Source: Gilvimarinus gilvus (GTDB lineage: Bacteria > Pseudomonadota > Gammaproteobacteria > Pseudomonadales > Cellvibrionaceae). Taken from it: DNA of 64,000 nt. The first letter of the stretch is position 1. Every line of letters starts with the position of its first letter. The stretch spans positions 1 through 64,000 of the forward strand of contig NZ_JAULRU010000583.1 of assembly GCF_030518155.1 (NCBI RefSeq). The letters run 5' to 3'. This document shows positions 9,291 to 18,994 of the stretch, in pieces. A program made the position numbers and the translations under genes. A model generated the notes under the pieces. The model had not been told where the DNA came from. It ran no database searches and saw only the letters and a list, made by a program, of their open reading frames with translations.

Positions 9291-10517
9291 TTAATCCCAG
9301 CTCAGTGCGCCGCCAGTTTGATATTCAATCACGCGGGTTTCAAAGAAGTTTTTCTCTTTGCGCAAATCCATGATTTCACTCATCCAGGGGTACGGGTTTT
9401 GTGCACCCGGGTACTGTTCTTTAAGTCCCAGCTGCGCCAAACGGCGGTTGGCGATAAAGTGCAGGTATTCTTCCATGGTGGCGGCGTTCATACCCAGAAT
9501 GCCACGCGGCATAGAGTCGCGAGCGTACTTAATTTCCAGTTCGGCGCCCTCCAGAATCATCTGTGTCACTTCTTGCTGGAATGATTCCGTCCAAAGCTTG
9601 GGGTTCTCTAGCTTAATTTGGTTGATAACGTCGATACCAAAGTTTAAGTGCATGGACTCATCGCGCAGAATGTACTGAAACTGTTCCGCCACACCGGTCA
9701 TTTTATTACGGCGGCCCATGGACAAGATTTGGCTGAAACCACAGTAGAAGAAAATGCCTTCGGTGACCACGTAAAAAGCCACTAGGTTGCGCAGCAATTC
9801 CTGGTCATCTTCTATAGTGCCAGTGTTAAAGGTTGGATCGCCTAAGGATTGTGTGTGCTTAAGGCTCCAGGCCGCTTTTGCCGCTACTGACGGTAATTCG
9901 CGGTACATGTTAAACACTTCACCTTCATCCATACCCAGAGATTCAATACAGTACTGATAGGCGTGTGTATGGATCGCTTCTTCAAACGCTTGGCGTAAAA
10001 TGTATTGACGGCACTCAGGGTTGGTGACCAGACGATAAATCGCCAGCACCAGATTATTGGCAACCAGTGAGTCGGCCGTGGAGAAATACCCCAAGCTGCG
10101 CATGATTACGCGGCGCTCGTCATCGGTTAGGCCATCTGCGCTTTTCCACAACGCGATGTCGGCTGTCATGTTCACTTCCTGCGGCATCCAGTGGTTGGCG
10201 CAGCCGTCCAGATACTTCTGCCAGGCCCAGTCATACTTAAAGGGCACCAGCTGATTGAGGTCAGCGCGGCAATTGATCATGCGCTTGTCGTCTACCTCAA
10301 TACGTTCAGCGCCCATTTCCAGCTCTTCTAAACCGGGGGCAACGTCAAGATGCTCGAGCGATTCACGTGCAGCTTCGAGTGCTCGTGATGCTTCTTCCGC
10401 ACTGGCCTGTTCAGCCGTTTGCGCAGCGGCAGGCTCTTCCACCTTGGGTGGAGCTGCGGGCGCAGGTTTACTTGGTGCAATGCTTTCTTCGGTATTAAAA
10501 TCGTCCCAACTCAACAT
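9291..10517 (-). CDS. nrdB: Class Ia ribonucleoside-diphosphate reductase, beta subunit
   Basis: The small subunit of the aerobic ribonucleotide reductase, carrying the diiron-tyrosyl radical cofactor; 408 residues. Ligands and radical site are readable in [12 protein letters not shown] (Glu180, His183, radical Tyr187) and in [11 protein letters not shown] (second Glu/His pair). It has an Ala/Glu/Pro-rich N-terminal extension of about 75 residues not present in the E. coli enzyme (376 aa) but common in Pseudomonas-type NrdB. The C-terminus ends ...GGALSWD, the tail that docks on NrdA. It lies 86 bp downstream of nrdA on the same strand and is presumably co-transcribed. Confidence 0.97.
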   Translation of the reverse strand: MLSWDDFNTEESIAPSKPAPAAPPKVEEPAAAQTAEQASAEEASRALEAARESLEHLDVAPGLEELEMGAERIEVDDKRMINCRADLNQLVPFKYDWAWQKYLDGCANHWMPQEVNMTADIALWKSADGLTDDERRVIMRSLGYFSTADSLVANNLVLAIYRLVTNPECRQYILRQAFEEAIHTHAYQYCIESLGMDEGEVFNMYRELPSVAAKAAWSLKHTQSLGDPTFNTGTIEDDQELLRNLVAFYVVTEGIFFYCGFSQILSMGRRNKMTGVAEQFQYILRDESMHLNFGIDVINQIKLENPKLWTESFQQEVTQMILEGAELEIKYARDSMPRGILGMNAATMEEYLHFIANRRLAQLGLKEQYPGAQNPYPWMSEIMDLRKEKNFFETRVIEYQTGGALSWD

Positions 10518-10603
10518 GATGATACGGTCCTTTCGGTGAGTGGCTTTTGGTATTTGTTCCGCGCCCGGTGCCTAACAACGGGCGTTTTCAATCGTTGTTA
10601 TGT

Positions 10604-13528
10604 TTACTGACAGGCTTCGCAGTCTGGGTCGTCCAGTGAGCAGGCCTGGGGCACCGGCGCGGCGCTAGCACCCGCGGCGGGCTCAGACGCACTTGCCGAA
10701 GCGGCACCCGCAGTGCTTCCACCTGAAGAAACCGCGTTCAGAGAGCCGGTGTTAATGGTGGACTTCTCGGTAGAGGTGGCCGCCAGTGCGCGCAGGTAGT
10801 AAGTGGTTTTTAAACCCTGGAACCAAGCCATACGGTAGGTAACATCCAATTTCTTACCATTGGCGCCTGAGATGTACAGGTTGAGGCTTTGCGCCTGATC
10901 GATCCACTTTTGGCGACGACTGGCTGCTTCCACAATCCAGCGCGGCTCAACCTCGAAGGCTGTGGCGTACAGCTGCTTGATTGCGGCCGGAATACGGTCG
11001 ATTTTCTGCAGTGAGCCCTCGTAGTATTTGAGATCGTTGACCATTACGCTGTCCCACAATCCTTCAGCTTTTAGGTCGCGCACCAGCGCCGGGTTTACCA
11101 CGGTAAACTCACCAGACAGGTTCGATTTTACATACAGGTTTTGGTAAGTCGGCTCGATGGACTGACTGACACCGGTAATGTTGGCAATAGTCGCAGTAGG
11201 TGCAATGGCCATAACGTTCGAGTTACGCATACCCTGAGATTTCACCTTATCGCGCAGTGTGTCCCAGTCGAGGCGTTGGCTGCGATCAACTTGAATAAAG
11301 TCAGCGCCGCGCTCACTGGCCAGGATTTCAATGGAGTCAATGGGCAACTGACCTTTGCTCCACAGTGAGCCTTCGAACGTTGAATAACGTCCGCGCTCGG
11401 CGGCCAGATTGGAAGACTCTTCAATGGCGTGATAGCTGATGGCTTCCATTGATATATCGGCAAACTCGACCGCTTCTGGCGAGCCGTAGGCGATGTGCTG
11501 TGCGTAGAGCGCGTCCTGGAACCCCATAAGGCCAAGGCCAATAGGGCGGTGACGCAGATTCGATGTGCGAGCACTTTCCACTGAGTAGTAGTTGATGTCG
11601 ATGACGTTATCGAGCATCCGAATGGCGGTTTTTACAGTGGCTGCCAGTTTTTCCCGGTCGAGCTTACCGTCGACAATGTGTTGAGCCAGATTCACCGAGC
11701 CCAGGTTACAAACGGCAATTTCTTCGTCGGCCTTGGTGTTCAGGGTGATTTCTGTACACAGGTTAGAGGAGTGCACAACACCGGCGTGTTGTTGCGGGCT
11801 TCTTAAGTTACAGGCGTCTTTAAACGTAATCCATGGGTGGCCGGTTTCGAACAGCATGCCCAGCATCTTGCGCCACAAATCCAATGCGCGCAGTTTTTTG
11901 TGCAATTTGATTTTGCCTTCGGCCGCTTGTTGCTCGTAGTACGCATAGCGCTCTTCAAACGCCTTGCCGTACAAATCGTGTAAGTCCGGCGCGTCGCAGG
12001 GTGAGAATAACGTCCACTCCTTGTCTTCGAACACGCGCTTCATAAACAGATCGGGCACCCAGTTTGCGGTGTTCATGTCGTGGGTGCGGCGGCGGTCATC
12101 ACCGGTGTTTTTGCGCAGCTCGAGAAATTCTTCAATGTCCAGGTGCCAGGTTTCCAGATAGGCACATACCGCGCCCTTGCGCTTGCCGCCCTGGTTTACG
12201 GCTACGGCAGTGTCGTTTGCAACCTTAAGAAAGGGAACTACACCCTGTGAGCGGCCGTTGGTGCCTTTGATGTAGGAGCCCAGCGAGCGCACCGGAGTCC
12301 AGTCGTTACCCAAGCCACCGGCAAACTTCGACAACATGGCGTTGTCTTGCATGGCGCCATAAATGCCGTGCAGGTTGTCGGGAATGTTAGTCAGGTAACA
12401 AGAGGACAGCTGCGGGCGCAGGGTGCCTGCGTTAAACAGAGTCGGTGTCGAGCTCATGTAGTCAAACGAGCTGAGCAGACGGTAGAACTCAATGGCGCGC
12501 TCTTCACGGTTGTCTTCTTCAATGGCGAGGCCCATGGCCACACGCATGAAAAAGACTTGCGGCAGTTCAATGCGTACATCGTTGCTGTGGATAAAGTAGC
12601 GATCGTACAGAGTCTGTAAGCCTAAGTAGGTAAACTGCAAGTCGCGCTCGGCCAGCAGTGCTTTGCCCAGCTTATCCAGATCGAAATTAAGCAGGTCAGC
12701 ATCTAGTAGCTCCAGCTCTACACCTTTACTGATGTAAGCGGGAAGGGCGCGAGCGTATAAGGTTTCCATATCGCCTTGAGTGGCGGCATTGGCAATGCCC
12801 AAGAAGCCCAGCGCTTCGGCGCGGAGCTTGTCGAGTAGCAGGCGAGCGGTGGCGTAGCTGTAGTTAGGCTCTTTCTCCACCAAGGTGCGCGCGGTGATGA
12901 CCAAAGACGTGTTGACGTCGTCGAGCGAAACACCGTTGTATAGGCTGCGCATAGCTTCGTCGAGAATGGCTTTTTCGTCTACGTCTTCCAGGCCAGCGCA
13001 GGCCTCGCGTACCACCGTGCGTACCCGGGCCATATCCAGCAGGGCGCTGGAGCCATCGTCCAGAGTGATTTGCAGGGCAGGGTAATCGGGGTCGGCTTCA
13101 ACGTCTGTTACTTCTGGTTTCTTCTCGGCACGGATGCGCGCGTGCTCTTCGCGGTAGAGCACGTAATCGCGCGCGATTTTTTGCTCGCCAGAGCGCATCA
13201 GTACCAGCTCGACCTGATCCTGGATGTCTTCAATGTGCACAGTGCCGCCAGAGGGCATACGGCGCTTAAACGTTGCTGTAATCTGCTTGGTGAGGTTGTC
13301 TACGGTTTCGTGGACACGGCTTGAGGCCGCGGCTGTGCCGCCTTCGACTGCCAAAAACGCTTTAGTCATTGCCACTGCGATCTTACTCGCATCAAAAGGC
13401 ACAACGGTGCCGTTGCGCTTAATAACGCGCAATTGACCTGGGGCGGTAGCCTCCAGGTCGTTGTTGGCCTCGGTAGAGGCGCCAGCTTGTACCTGAGCGG
13501 TCTTCGACTGATCGGTTTCTGTGTACAT
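10604..13528 (-). CDS. nrdA: Class Ia ribonucleoside-diphosphate reductase, alpha subunit
   Basis: The catalytic large subunit, reducing NDPs to dNDPs. The start is set at 13528 (MYTETDQS) because GGAG sits just upstream; the frame runs open to 13678, but the extra 50 residues are unlike the family. This gives 974 residues. Two N-terminal ATP-cone-like regions are visible (about 33-130 and about 150-235), as in Pseudomonas NrdA, so dATP inhibition is expected. The catalytic barrel carries SSCYLTNIPD and, later, NLCTEITLNT. The tail CSLDDPDCEAC provides the re-reducing cysteine pair. The Ala/Ser/Pro-rich linker before the tail is low complexity. It heads the nrdA-nrdB unit. Confidence 0.96.
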   Translation of the reverse strand: MYTETDQSKTAQVQAGASTEANNDLEATAPGQLRVIKRNGTVVPFDASKIAVAMTKAFLAVEGGTAAASSRVHETVDNLTKQITATFKRRMPSGGTVHIEDIQDQVELVLMRSGEQKIARDYVLYREEHARIRAEKKPEVTDVEADPDYPALQITLDDGSSALLDMARVRTVVREACAGLEDVDEKAILDEAMRSLYNGVSLDDVNTSLVITARTLVEKEPNYSYATARLLLDKLRAEALGFLGIANAATQGDMETLYARALPAYISKGVELELLDADLLNFDLDKLGKALLAERDLQFTYLGLQTLYDRYFIHSNDVRIELPQVFFMRVAMGLAIEEDNREERAIEFYRLLSSFDYMSSTPTLFNAGTLRPQLSSCYLTNIPDNLHGIYGAMQDNAMLSKFAGGLGNDWTPVRSLGSYIKGTNGRSQGVVPFLKVANDTAVAVNQGGKRKGAVCAYLETWHLDIEEFLELRKNTGDDRRRTHDMNTANWVPDLFMKRVFEDKEWTLFSPCDAPDLHDLYGKAFEERYAYYEQQAAEGKIKLHKKLRALDLWRKMLGMLFETGHPWITFKDACNLRSPQQHAGVVHSSNLCTEITLNTKADEEIAVCNLGSVNLAQHIVDGKLDREKLAATVKTAIRMLDNVIDINYYSVESARTSNLRHRPIGLGLMGFQDALYAQHIAYGSPEAVEFADISMEAISYHAIEESSNLAAERGRYSTFEGSLWSKGQLPIDSIEILASERGADFIQVDRSQRLDWDTLRDKVKSQGMRNSNVMAIAPTATIANITGVSQSIEPTYQNLYVKSNLSGEFTVVNPALVRDLKAEGLWDSVMVNDLKYYEGSLQKIDRIPAAIKQLYATAFEVEPRWIVEAASRRQKWIDQAQSLNLYISGANGKKLDVTYRMAWFQGLKTTYYLRALAATSTEKSTINTGSLNAVSSGGSTAGAASASASEPAAGASAAPVPQACSLDDPDCEACQ

Positions 13529-13899
13529 TAATGTCTCCGAGAATAATTCCCTGGTGGTGAAAGTGCGAGCGCTAGCACTCGATATCACTCGATATTGTTG
13601 TTTACGTTTTACAGCGCCAACGCTCTTCATGAACGTTGGTGACAGGTGTGGCCTGTCTACCAGATGATGGGGCGACACTTGCGGTTTTACCGACGGTAAT
13701 CACCCAAGCCCCGTACTTCTTTACTGCTCAAACTCTCATTCAGTAGAGTTCTAAAAAATCTGGATCTTCCAACATACCCCGCACGATGGCGCGCTCAGCA
13801 TGTTGGTAAACACTTACATTTGGGGCAATTTCAGACCTTTGGATGGTCGGATAGAGAAGGTATCCTTTCGACCGCGTCTGGTGGAGGAATTCGCCCCAA

Positions 13900-13946
13900 A
13901 CCCAATATATGGGTGTTTTCAAATTTCGGGATACAAGATAATGCGG
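13900..13946 (-). promoter_or_regulatory. Candidate NrdR box pair upstream of nrdA
   Basis: Two 16-mers, 13900-13915 (core CAATATATGG) and 13931-13946 (core CAAGATAATG), resemble the NrdR consensus acaCwAtATaTwGwgt. By eye, about 11 of 16 positions match in each, and 9 and 8 of the 10 core positions. Their centres are 31 bp apart, the usual three-turn spacing of paired NrdR boxes. Each is individually weak; the spacing next to nrdA is the main argument. The inferred role is dATP/ATP-dependent repression of nrdAB. Confidence 0.35.
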
Positions 13947-13985
13947 TTTACTTGGGAATGCAAGTGCAGAAACGAGCGGCTAAGC

Positions 13986-13994
13986 TGTGGATAA
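13986..13994 (-). promoter_or_regulatory. DnaA box upstream of nrdA
   Basis: TTATCCACA on the minus strand, a perfect match to the strong DnaA box. It lies about 40 bp upstream of the candidate NrdR boxes, and E. coli nrdAB is also DnaA-controlled. A single 9-mer can occur by chance. Confidence 0.4.
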
Positions 13995-14284
13995 ATTGTG
14001 GGTAGATTGATAAGTTGGCATCCACTAACTTCTCGGGCCTGTAACGAGCAGGGCGAGGCTGTTTTGAACCTATTGCGGTGGTTATAGAATAATTATTTAT
14101 GACAAAGTTGCTGCTTAATAAGTTCGCCGTCGTGCCGGCGAAAGAATAAACAGCATGCCGTGGGGTGGTGGTTATAACGGTCGACACCCACGTGATTTTG
14201 CACTGCCGTCGCACTTGAGGGGCATGTTACACTGGGCCTTGCTTGGCGAGGGTGTTGCTCGCTGAATTTGTCGATTGGCTTTCC

Positions 14285-15184
14285 ATGATTTTCTTCAGTT
14301 TATTACCCATTTTGGCGCCGGTGTTTATAGCCACGGGCGTCGGTTTTGTCTGGGCGCGTTTGGGGAAAGAGTACCCTTCAGATTTCATCGGTCGTCTGGT
14401 GATCAATATAGGTACTCCCTGCCTTATTATTGTCTCCATGGCGCAAACCGATGTGCAGTTGGCGAGTATTTATCGCGTCGCTCTGGCTGCGGCGGGTGTT
14501 TTCGTCGTCACGGGTGTCGGTTTTGCGGTTTTGCTAAAAGCTTTCGGCCAGTCTATCCACACTTACTTGCCACCTACAGTATTACCTAACAACGGCAATA
14601 TGGGTTTGCCGGTGTGCCTTTTTGCGTTCGGTGAAGAAGGTTTGGCCCTGGCACTGGGCTATTTCTTGGTGATGATGTTGTTTACCTTTACCGCTGGTAT
14701 TGCCGTGGTCGCAGGCGGTGGTCGATGGCGCGATTTCGCTCTGTCAGTTGTTCGCCAACCGGTTTTGTGGGCAATGGCCATCGCCGTTGCGGTGCTGATA
14801 TGCAACTGGCAATTGCCTCTGTGGTTAAGCAATACCCTCGAATTACTGGGTGGTTTTGCCATTCCGCTGATGATGATTACACTCGGGGTCTCGCTGGCGC
14901 AGCTTAAAGTCAGACGATGGCACCGAAGTATAGTGTTTAGCATGATGAGGCTAGCAGGAGGCCTGTTGGCTGGTTGGTTATTGTGTTGGGCGCTGGACCT
15001 AAAGGGGGTGGAGCGAGGTGTGGTGCTGTTGCAGTCGGCTATGCCCGTCGCCGTATTCACCTATTTATTGGCGCTTCGCTATGAGCGCGACCATCAGGAG
15101 GTGGCGGCGATTGTTATTGCCTCAACCATTATGGCTTTTATAGGCATGCCGGTACTGCTGTGGTGGGTCTTGCCCCCTGCCTAA
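14285..15184 (+). CDS. AEC (auxin efflux carrier) family transporter
   Basis: A polytopic inner-membrane permease of about 299 residues with about 10 hydrophobic segments. The NNGNMGLPV motif in the middle, followed by the mirrored second half, is typical of AEC/BART-type transporters (malonate, malate or unknown organic acid efflux/uptake in bacteria). The ATG at 14285 begins directly with a hydrophobic segment. A longer frame exists from TTG at 14243, adding 14 residues, and neither start has a clear Shine-Dalgarno. The substrate cannot be assigned. It is 44 bp upstream of purU on the same strand. Confidence 0.85.
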   Translation: MIFFSLLPILAPVFIATGVGFVWARLGKEYPSDFIGRLVINIGTPCLIIVSMAQTDVQLASIYRVALAAAGVFVVTGVGFAVLLKAFGQSIHTYLPPTVLPNNGNMGLPVCLFAFGEEGLALALGYFLVMMLFTFTAGIAVVAGGGRWRDFALSVVRQPVLWAMAIAVAVLICNWQLPLWLSNTLELLGGFAIPLMMITLGVSLAQLKVRRWHRSIVFSMMRLAGGLLAGWLLCWALDLKGVERGVVLLQSAMPVAVFTYLLALRYERDHQEVAAIVIASTIMAFIGMPVLLWWVLPPA

Positions 15185-15228
15185 GCATGCTATAGGCTTG
15201 GCGCGGCATTGAGTAGACGGAGACCAAC

Positions 15229-16089
15229 ATGGCCGGTGTGCGCGAAATTATATTAACCTTTAGTTGTCAGGATAGCCTCGGACTCGTTGCCCGGGTTGCC
15301 ACTGTGTTCGCCGAACGCGGCTTTAACATTACCGAGTCTTCCCAATTTGAAGACACGTCGGCAAAGCGCTTTTTTATGCGCACGGTTTTCGATTGCCCCG
15401 ATAACGTCTCTATGACAGAGATCGAGGCATTGTTTGAGCCGGTGGCCATTGACTACAGCATGGATTGGCAAATCAGTGATACGGCCTGTAAGCCCAAAGT
15501 GTTGATTGCGGTGTCCCAGTGGGGGCACTGTTTAAGCAGTCTGCTCAATAGTTGGAAGGTGGGTTCTCTGCCCATCGATATTGTTGGAGTCGTATCCAAT
15601 CACGAGGTGATGCGCCCGCTTACTGAATGGTATGAACTGCCTTTTCACTATCTGCCGGTTACGCCAGACACAAAACCAGAGCAGGAAGCGGCGATTTGGT
15701 CCCTGATGCAGACCACGGACGCTGATTGTTTGGTGCTTGCTCGCTACATGCAAATTCTTTCCGATGATTTGTGTCAAAAGCTGTCTGGCCGGGCTATTAA
15801 TATTCACCATTCCTTTTTGCCTGGTTTTAAAGGGGCTAAACCGTATCACCAGGCGTATGAGCGCGGCGTTAAGCTGATTGGTGCGACCGCCCACTTCGTG
15901 ACGGCGGATTTGGACGAGGGGCCGATTATCGAGCAGGCAGTGGAGCGCGTATCACATGTCAACGCCCCAGAGCAGATGGCGGAGATCGGTCGCGATATTG
16001 AAGCGGTGGTACTTAACCGTGCATTGCGCTGGCACGCTGAGCATCGTGTGCTACTGAACGGCACAAAAACGGTGGTCTTTTCCCGCTAG
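15229..16089 (+). CDS. purU: Formyltetrahydrofolate deformylase
   Basis: Hydrolyses 10-formyl-THF to THF and formate, balancing the one-carbon pool and feeding formate to PurT. It is 286 residues: an N-terminal ACT domain (about 5-85; ILTFSCQDSLGLVARV) and a PurN-like formyl hydrolase domain (about 88-286). The catalytic Asn-His-Asp set is visible as Asn191 and His193 in NIHHSFLPGF and Asp229 in DLDEGPII. The ATG at 15229 has GGAG upstream. It is followed by a strong terminator. Confidence 0.96.
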   Translation: MAGVREIILTFSCQDSLGLVARVATVFAERGFNITESSQFEDTSAKRFFMRTVFDCPDNVSMTEIEALFEPVAIDYSMDWQISDTACKPKVLIAVSQWGHCLSSLLNSWKVGSLPIDIVGVVSNHEVMRPLTEWYELPFHYLPVTPDTKPEQEAAIWSLMQTTDADCLVLARYMQILSDDLCQKLSGRAINIHHSFLPGFKGAKPYHQAYERGVKLIGATAHFVTADLDEGPIIEQAVERVSHVNAPEQMAEIGRDIEAVVLNRALRWHAEHRVLLNGTKTVVFSR

Positions 16090-16130
16090 AAAAATAAGAA
16101 CGCCAAGCCCTCAGGCTGGTTAACCGCTGT

Positions 16131-16163
16131 AAAAAAAGCCGCACTAAACAGTGCGGCTTTTTT
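16131..16163. terminator. Bidirectional rho-independent terminator
   Basis: AAAAAAGCCGCAC - TAAACA - GTGCGGCTTTTTT. This is a perfect stem with an A-tract before and a T-tract after, so it can end both purU (plus) and the symporter gene (minus), which converge here. Confidence 0.9.
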
Positions 16164-16173
16164 ATAACCCAGT

Positions 16174-17907
16174 TTAGTGGGGCATTGGGTTTTGGCTAGG
16201 GTCTTCGGGTGTCATGCGCTCGGGGTAGCGGATGGATTCCACCAGCTCCTGAATTTCAGCCGGGGCGGGTTTGGTGACACTCCAAATCGCCAATGCCACC
16301 AGCACATTTATACACATACCCAAGGTGCCAATACCTTCCGGAGAAATACCGAACAGCCAGTACTCGGCCGTATTGGGCAGTAAGGGCTCCATAAAAATAC
16401 CCTTGAATACCACAATATAGGTAGCGGTAAAGAGCAGGCCTGTCACCATACCGGCTATGGCGCCTTCGCGGTTCATCGACTTAAAGAAAATACCCATAAT
16501 AATTGCCGGGAAGAAGCTCGATGCCGCGAGACCAAAGGCGAAGGCCACCACCTCGGCGACAAATCCGGGTGGATTGATCCCTAAGTAACCCGCAACGCTC
16601 ACCGCCACGGCGGCTGCTATTCGGGCGAACAATAGCTCCTGCTTTTCAGTGATATTGGGCATGAGATTTCGTTTCAGCAGATCGTGGGATATCGAGGTGG
16701 ATATCACCAATAACAGCCCCGCAGCGGTGGACAGTGCCGCGGCCAACCCACCGGCGGCAATTAGGGCAATCACCCAGGCTGGCAATCTGGCAATTTCCGG
16801 CGTGGCCAAAACCATGATGTCGCGGTCAATGGTCATCTCATTGCGCTCATCGCCGCTGTAAAACAGTCGGCCATCTTCGTTCTTGTCTTCCCAGCTGACC
16901 AGGCCCGTGGCTTCCCAGCTTTCAATCCACTGCGGCGCTTCTGCGGCGGCAACACCTTGGGCGTCGGGCCCGTTGATGGTATCGATCATGTTGACGCGGG
17001 CAAAAACAGCAACGGCCGGTGCAGTGGTGTAGAGCGCGGCGATAAAGATCAGTGCCCAGCCCGCACTGCGACGGGCATCACGTACCTTGGGTACGGTAAA
17101 AAAGCGCACGATCACATGGGGCAGGCCAGCGGTGCCGACCATCAGTGCGGCGGTAATAAAGAACATGTCGATGGTGGATTTCTTGCCCTCGGTATAGGCG
17201 TTAAACCCGAGAGACTCACTGAGACCGTCTAGCCGTTCGAGCAGAAATTGCCCCGAGCCATCGGCCAGCGTACTGCCCATACCAATCTGCGGAATCGGGG
17301 ACCCTGTCATCAAAATACTCAAAAAGAAAGCCGGAACCATAAAGGCAAAAATCAGTACGCAGTACTGCGCTACCTGAGTGTAGGTAATGCCTTTCATGCC
17401 GCCGAGTACCGCGTAGAAAAAGACAATGCCCATGCCGATAACAATGCCGAGAGTAATATCGACTTCCAAAAAGCGTGAAAACACCACGCCAACGCCGCGC
17501 ATCTGGCCCGCGACATAGGTAAAAGACACAAAAATGGCGCACACCACCGCCACCGTGCGGGCTGTTTGCGAGTAATAGCGGTCGCCGATAAAGTCGGGGA
17601 CGGTAAATTTGCCGAATTTGCGCAAGTAAGGTGCCAGACACAGCGCCAGCAACACATAGCCGCCGGTCCAGCCCATAAGATAAACACTGCCGTCATAGCC
17701 CATAAAAGAGATCAGACCAGCCATGGAAATAAACGACGCGGCACTCATCCAGTCGGCCGCGGTCGCCATGCCGTTGGCGATAGGGGGGACATGGCCGCCA
17801 GCAACGTAGAACTCTTTGGTGCTGCCGGCTCGGGCCCAGATGGCAATGCCGATGTAGAGGACAAAGGTGACACCGACAATAAGAAAGGTCAGGGTTTGTA
17901 CATCCAT
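16174..17907 (-). CDS. Sodium:solute symporter, VC_2705 type
   Basis: A 577-residue SSS-family permease with about 13 membrane segments. Typical family text includes EFYVAGGHVPP after TM1, the MATAADWMSAASF sodium-site region, and GGMKGITYTQ. A long loop around 290-360 interrupts the core, as in the VC_2705 subfamily. That subfamily is always paired with a small DUF4212 protein, here encoded 3 bp upstream. The family is related to ActP (acetate) permeases; the actual substrate is probably a short-chain carboxylate but is unproven. Confidence 0.93.
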   Translation of the reverse strand: MDVQTLTFLIVGVTFVLYIGIAIWARAGSTKEFYVAGGHVPPIANGMATAADWMSAASFISMAGLISFMGYDGSVYLMGWTGGYVLLALCLAPYLRKFGKFTVPDFIGDRYYSQTARTVAVVCAIFVSFTYVAGQMRGVGVVFSRFLEVDITLGIVIGMGIVFFYAVLGGMKGITYTQVAQYCVLIFAFMVPAFFLSILMTGSPIPQIGMGSTLADGSGQFLLERLDGLSESLGFNAYTEGKKSTIDMFFITAALMVGTAGLPHVIVRFFTVPKVRDARRSAGWALIFIAALYTTAPAVAVFARVNMIDTINGPDAQGVAAAEAPQWIESWEATGLVSWEDKNEDGRLFYSGDERNEMTIDRDIMVLATPEIARLPAWVIALIAAGGLAAALSTAAGLLLVISTSISHDLLKRNLMPNITEKQELLFARIAAAVAVSVAGYLGINPPGFVAEVVAFAFGLAASSFFPAIIMGIFFKSMNREGAIAGMVTGLLFTATYIVVFKGIFMEPLLPNTAEYWLFGISPEGIGTLGMCINVLVALAIWSVTKPAPAEIQELVESIRYPERMTPEDPSQNPMPH

Positions 17908-17910
17908 GGG

Positions 17911-18177
17911 TTACTTCTCCTCTACACCGAATTTATGATCGAGCCGGTTCATGACTTTGACGTAGACAAAGATCAGAACCACGAAGGTGTAGATGGAGCC
18001 TTGTTGGGCAAACCAAAAGCCCAGTTTAAAACCACCGATTTGAATGCGGTTCAGTTCGTCTACAAACAGAATTCCGGCGCCGTAGGATACAGCAAACCAT
18101 ATGGATAGCAGGATCAGCAACCAGCGTATGTTCGCGCGCCAGTAGGCTTTGGCTGCGTCTTTCGAGGCAAAGCTCAT
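17911..18177 (-). CDS. DUF4212 small subunit of the sodium:solute symporter
   Basis: An 88-residue membrane protein with two hydrophobic segments (about 18-38 and 58-78) and the family-typical YWRANIRWLLILLSIW and GFWFAQQGSIYTFV. It always precedes VC_2705-type symporter genes, and here the two are 3 bp apart. It is inferred to be an accessory subunit of the permease. Confidence 0.92.
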   Translation of the reverse strand: MSFASKDAAKAYWRANIRWLLILLSIWFAVSYGAGILFVDELNRIQIGGFKLGFWFAQQGSIYTFVVLIFVYVKVMNRLDHKFGVEEK

Positions 18178-18240
18178 AGGTTATTCCCCAATTATTGTTA
18201 TGCGGGCAGGCAAATTGTAACCCATTACTTCAATGATGGG

Positions 18241-18945
18241 CTAATTCCCTAAGAAGGTATTTATCGACAGGCGAGCCACTTGCGGATTTGTCGAGAAGTT
18301 GAAGTCGGGCTCAATACGGCCTGAATGAAGGCTGGTGCAGCGATACAGCAGAAGCCGGTTAAATTTTGCCGGAAAGTAAGCAATTTGTTCAAACAATTCG
18401 GTATCGCCTTGAATATAGCCGGGCCCCGGACGTTTTTGTTCCACTTGCGCTTTTAGTGTGCTCATATACTGGCCATAACGCGTTTGGTCGACAAACTCGA
18501 ACCCAGTTTGGCGGTGGCGAAAGAAGGCGGTACCGCTGTATTGATCCTGGTGTTGGTTACACAGAAAATATATCGAAGCAAGTTCCTTGGGGTTATTGGA
18601 GTCAAAGTGGGGAAGTTTTTGCAGCAAAAAGAGCTTTTCTGGCGGTGTGGTTACCAGTGAAAAGCTGGAGTCTGCCCGGCTGATGTCGCCGGGTTTTACC
18701 GCAAAGTATTGTTCGAGCAATTCAGGCAGTATGGACTGCATAGCCAGTGTATAGAGTTCTGGTGCCGGGCAGCGAACGCCAGGGTAGAATTTATGCTCAG
18801 TGGCAAAGTGGCTTTTGCTAGCCGTGTCGATCAATGGCAGTGGATCTTGCAAAAAATTGTCAATAATAAGCACCGGCTGCTGTTCAGAGCCAATTTTGAC
18901 GCACTCAATAACAGGGTTGTTTGACGGCTTTATTGTTGCGGACAT
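18241..18945 (-). CDS. DUF6445-like protein, possible 2-oxoglutarate/Fe(II) oxygenase fold
   Basis: A 234-residue cytosolic protein. An H-x-D pair (His113, Asp115 in LPHFDSN), a later His207 (TSLHSGR) and Arg225 (ARLSINTF) are spaced as in double-stranded beta-helix 2OG-Fe(II) oxygenases. The whole pattern resembles DUF6445 proteins, which in polysaccharide-degrading gammaproteobacteria often lie near TonB receptors or tryptophan halogenases; none is present here. Substrate and role are unknown. The start ATG at 18945 lies next to the MITE-like element, on its outer side. Confidence 0.75.
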   Translation of the reverse strand: MSATIKPSNNPVIECVKIGSEQQPVLIIDNFLQDPLPLIDTASKSHFATEHKFYPGVRCPAPELYTLAMQSILPELLEQYFAVKPGDISRADSSFSLVTTPPEKLFLLQKLPHFDSNNPKELASIYFLCNQHQDQYSGTAFFRHRQTGFEFVDQTRYGQYMSTLKAQVEQKRPGPGYIQGDTELFEQIAYFPAKFNRLLLYRCTSLHSGRIEPDFNFSTNPQVARLSINTFLGN

Positions 18946-18994
18946 ATTGTGGGTGTTTTGTGTTGTAATGGGTTTTTAGTCTTCGCAAGTTACA

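Larger units (their letters stand above)
13529..14284. other. Long non-coding stretch between divergent nrdA and the AEC transporter
   Basis: About 750 bp with no convincing gene. A 60-codon frame on the minus strand (13740-13922) has no ribosome binding site or recognisable product. The stretch holds a direct repeat (cactcgatat twice, about 13577-13597), a candidate NrdR box pair (13900-13946), a perfect DnaA box (13986-13994) and a short inverted repeat TTCGCCG-N6-CGGCGAA (14123-14142). It probably contains the nrdA promoter far upstream, giving a leader of several hundred nt, and the promoter of the transporter. Confidence 0.5.

Noticed and set aside
13740-13922. 60-codon minus-strand frame upstream of nrdA
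   Set aside because: No Shine-Dalgarno, no family resemblance, and it overlaps the candidate NrdR box; treated as non-coding leader.
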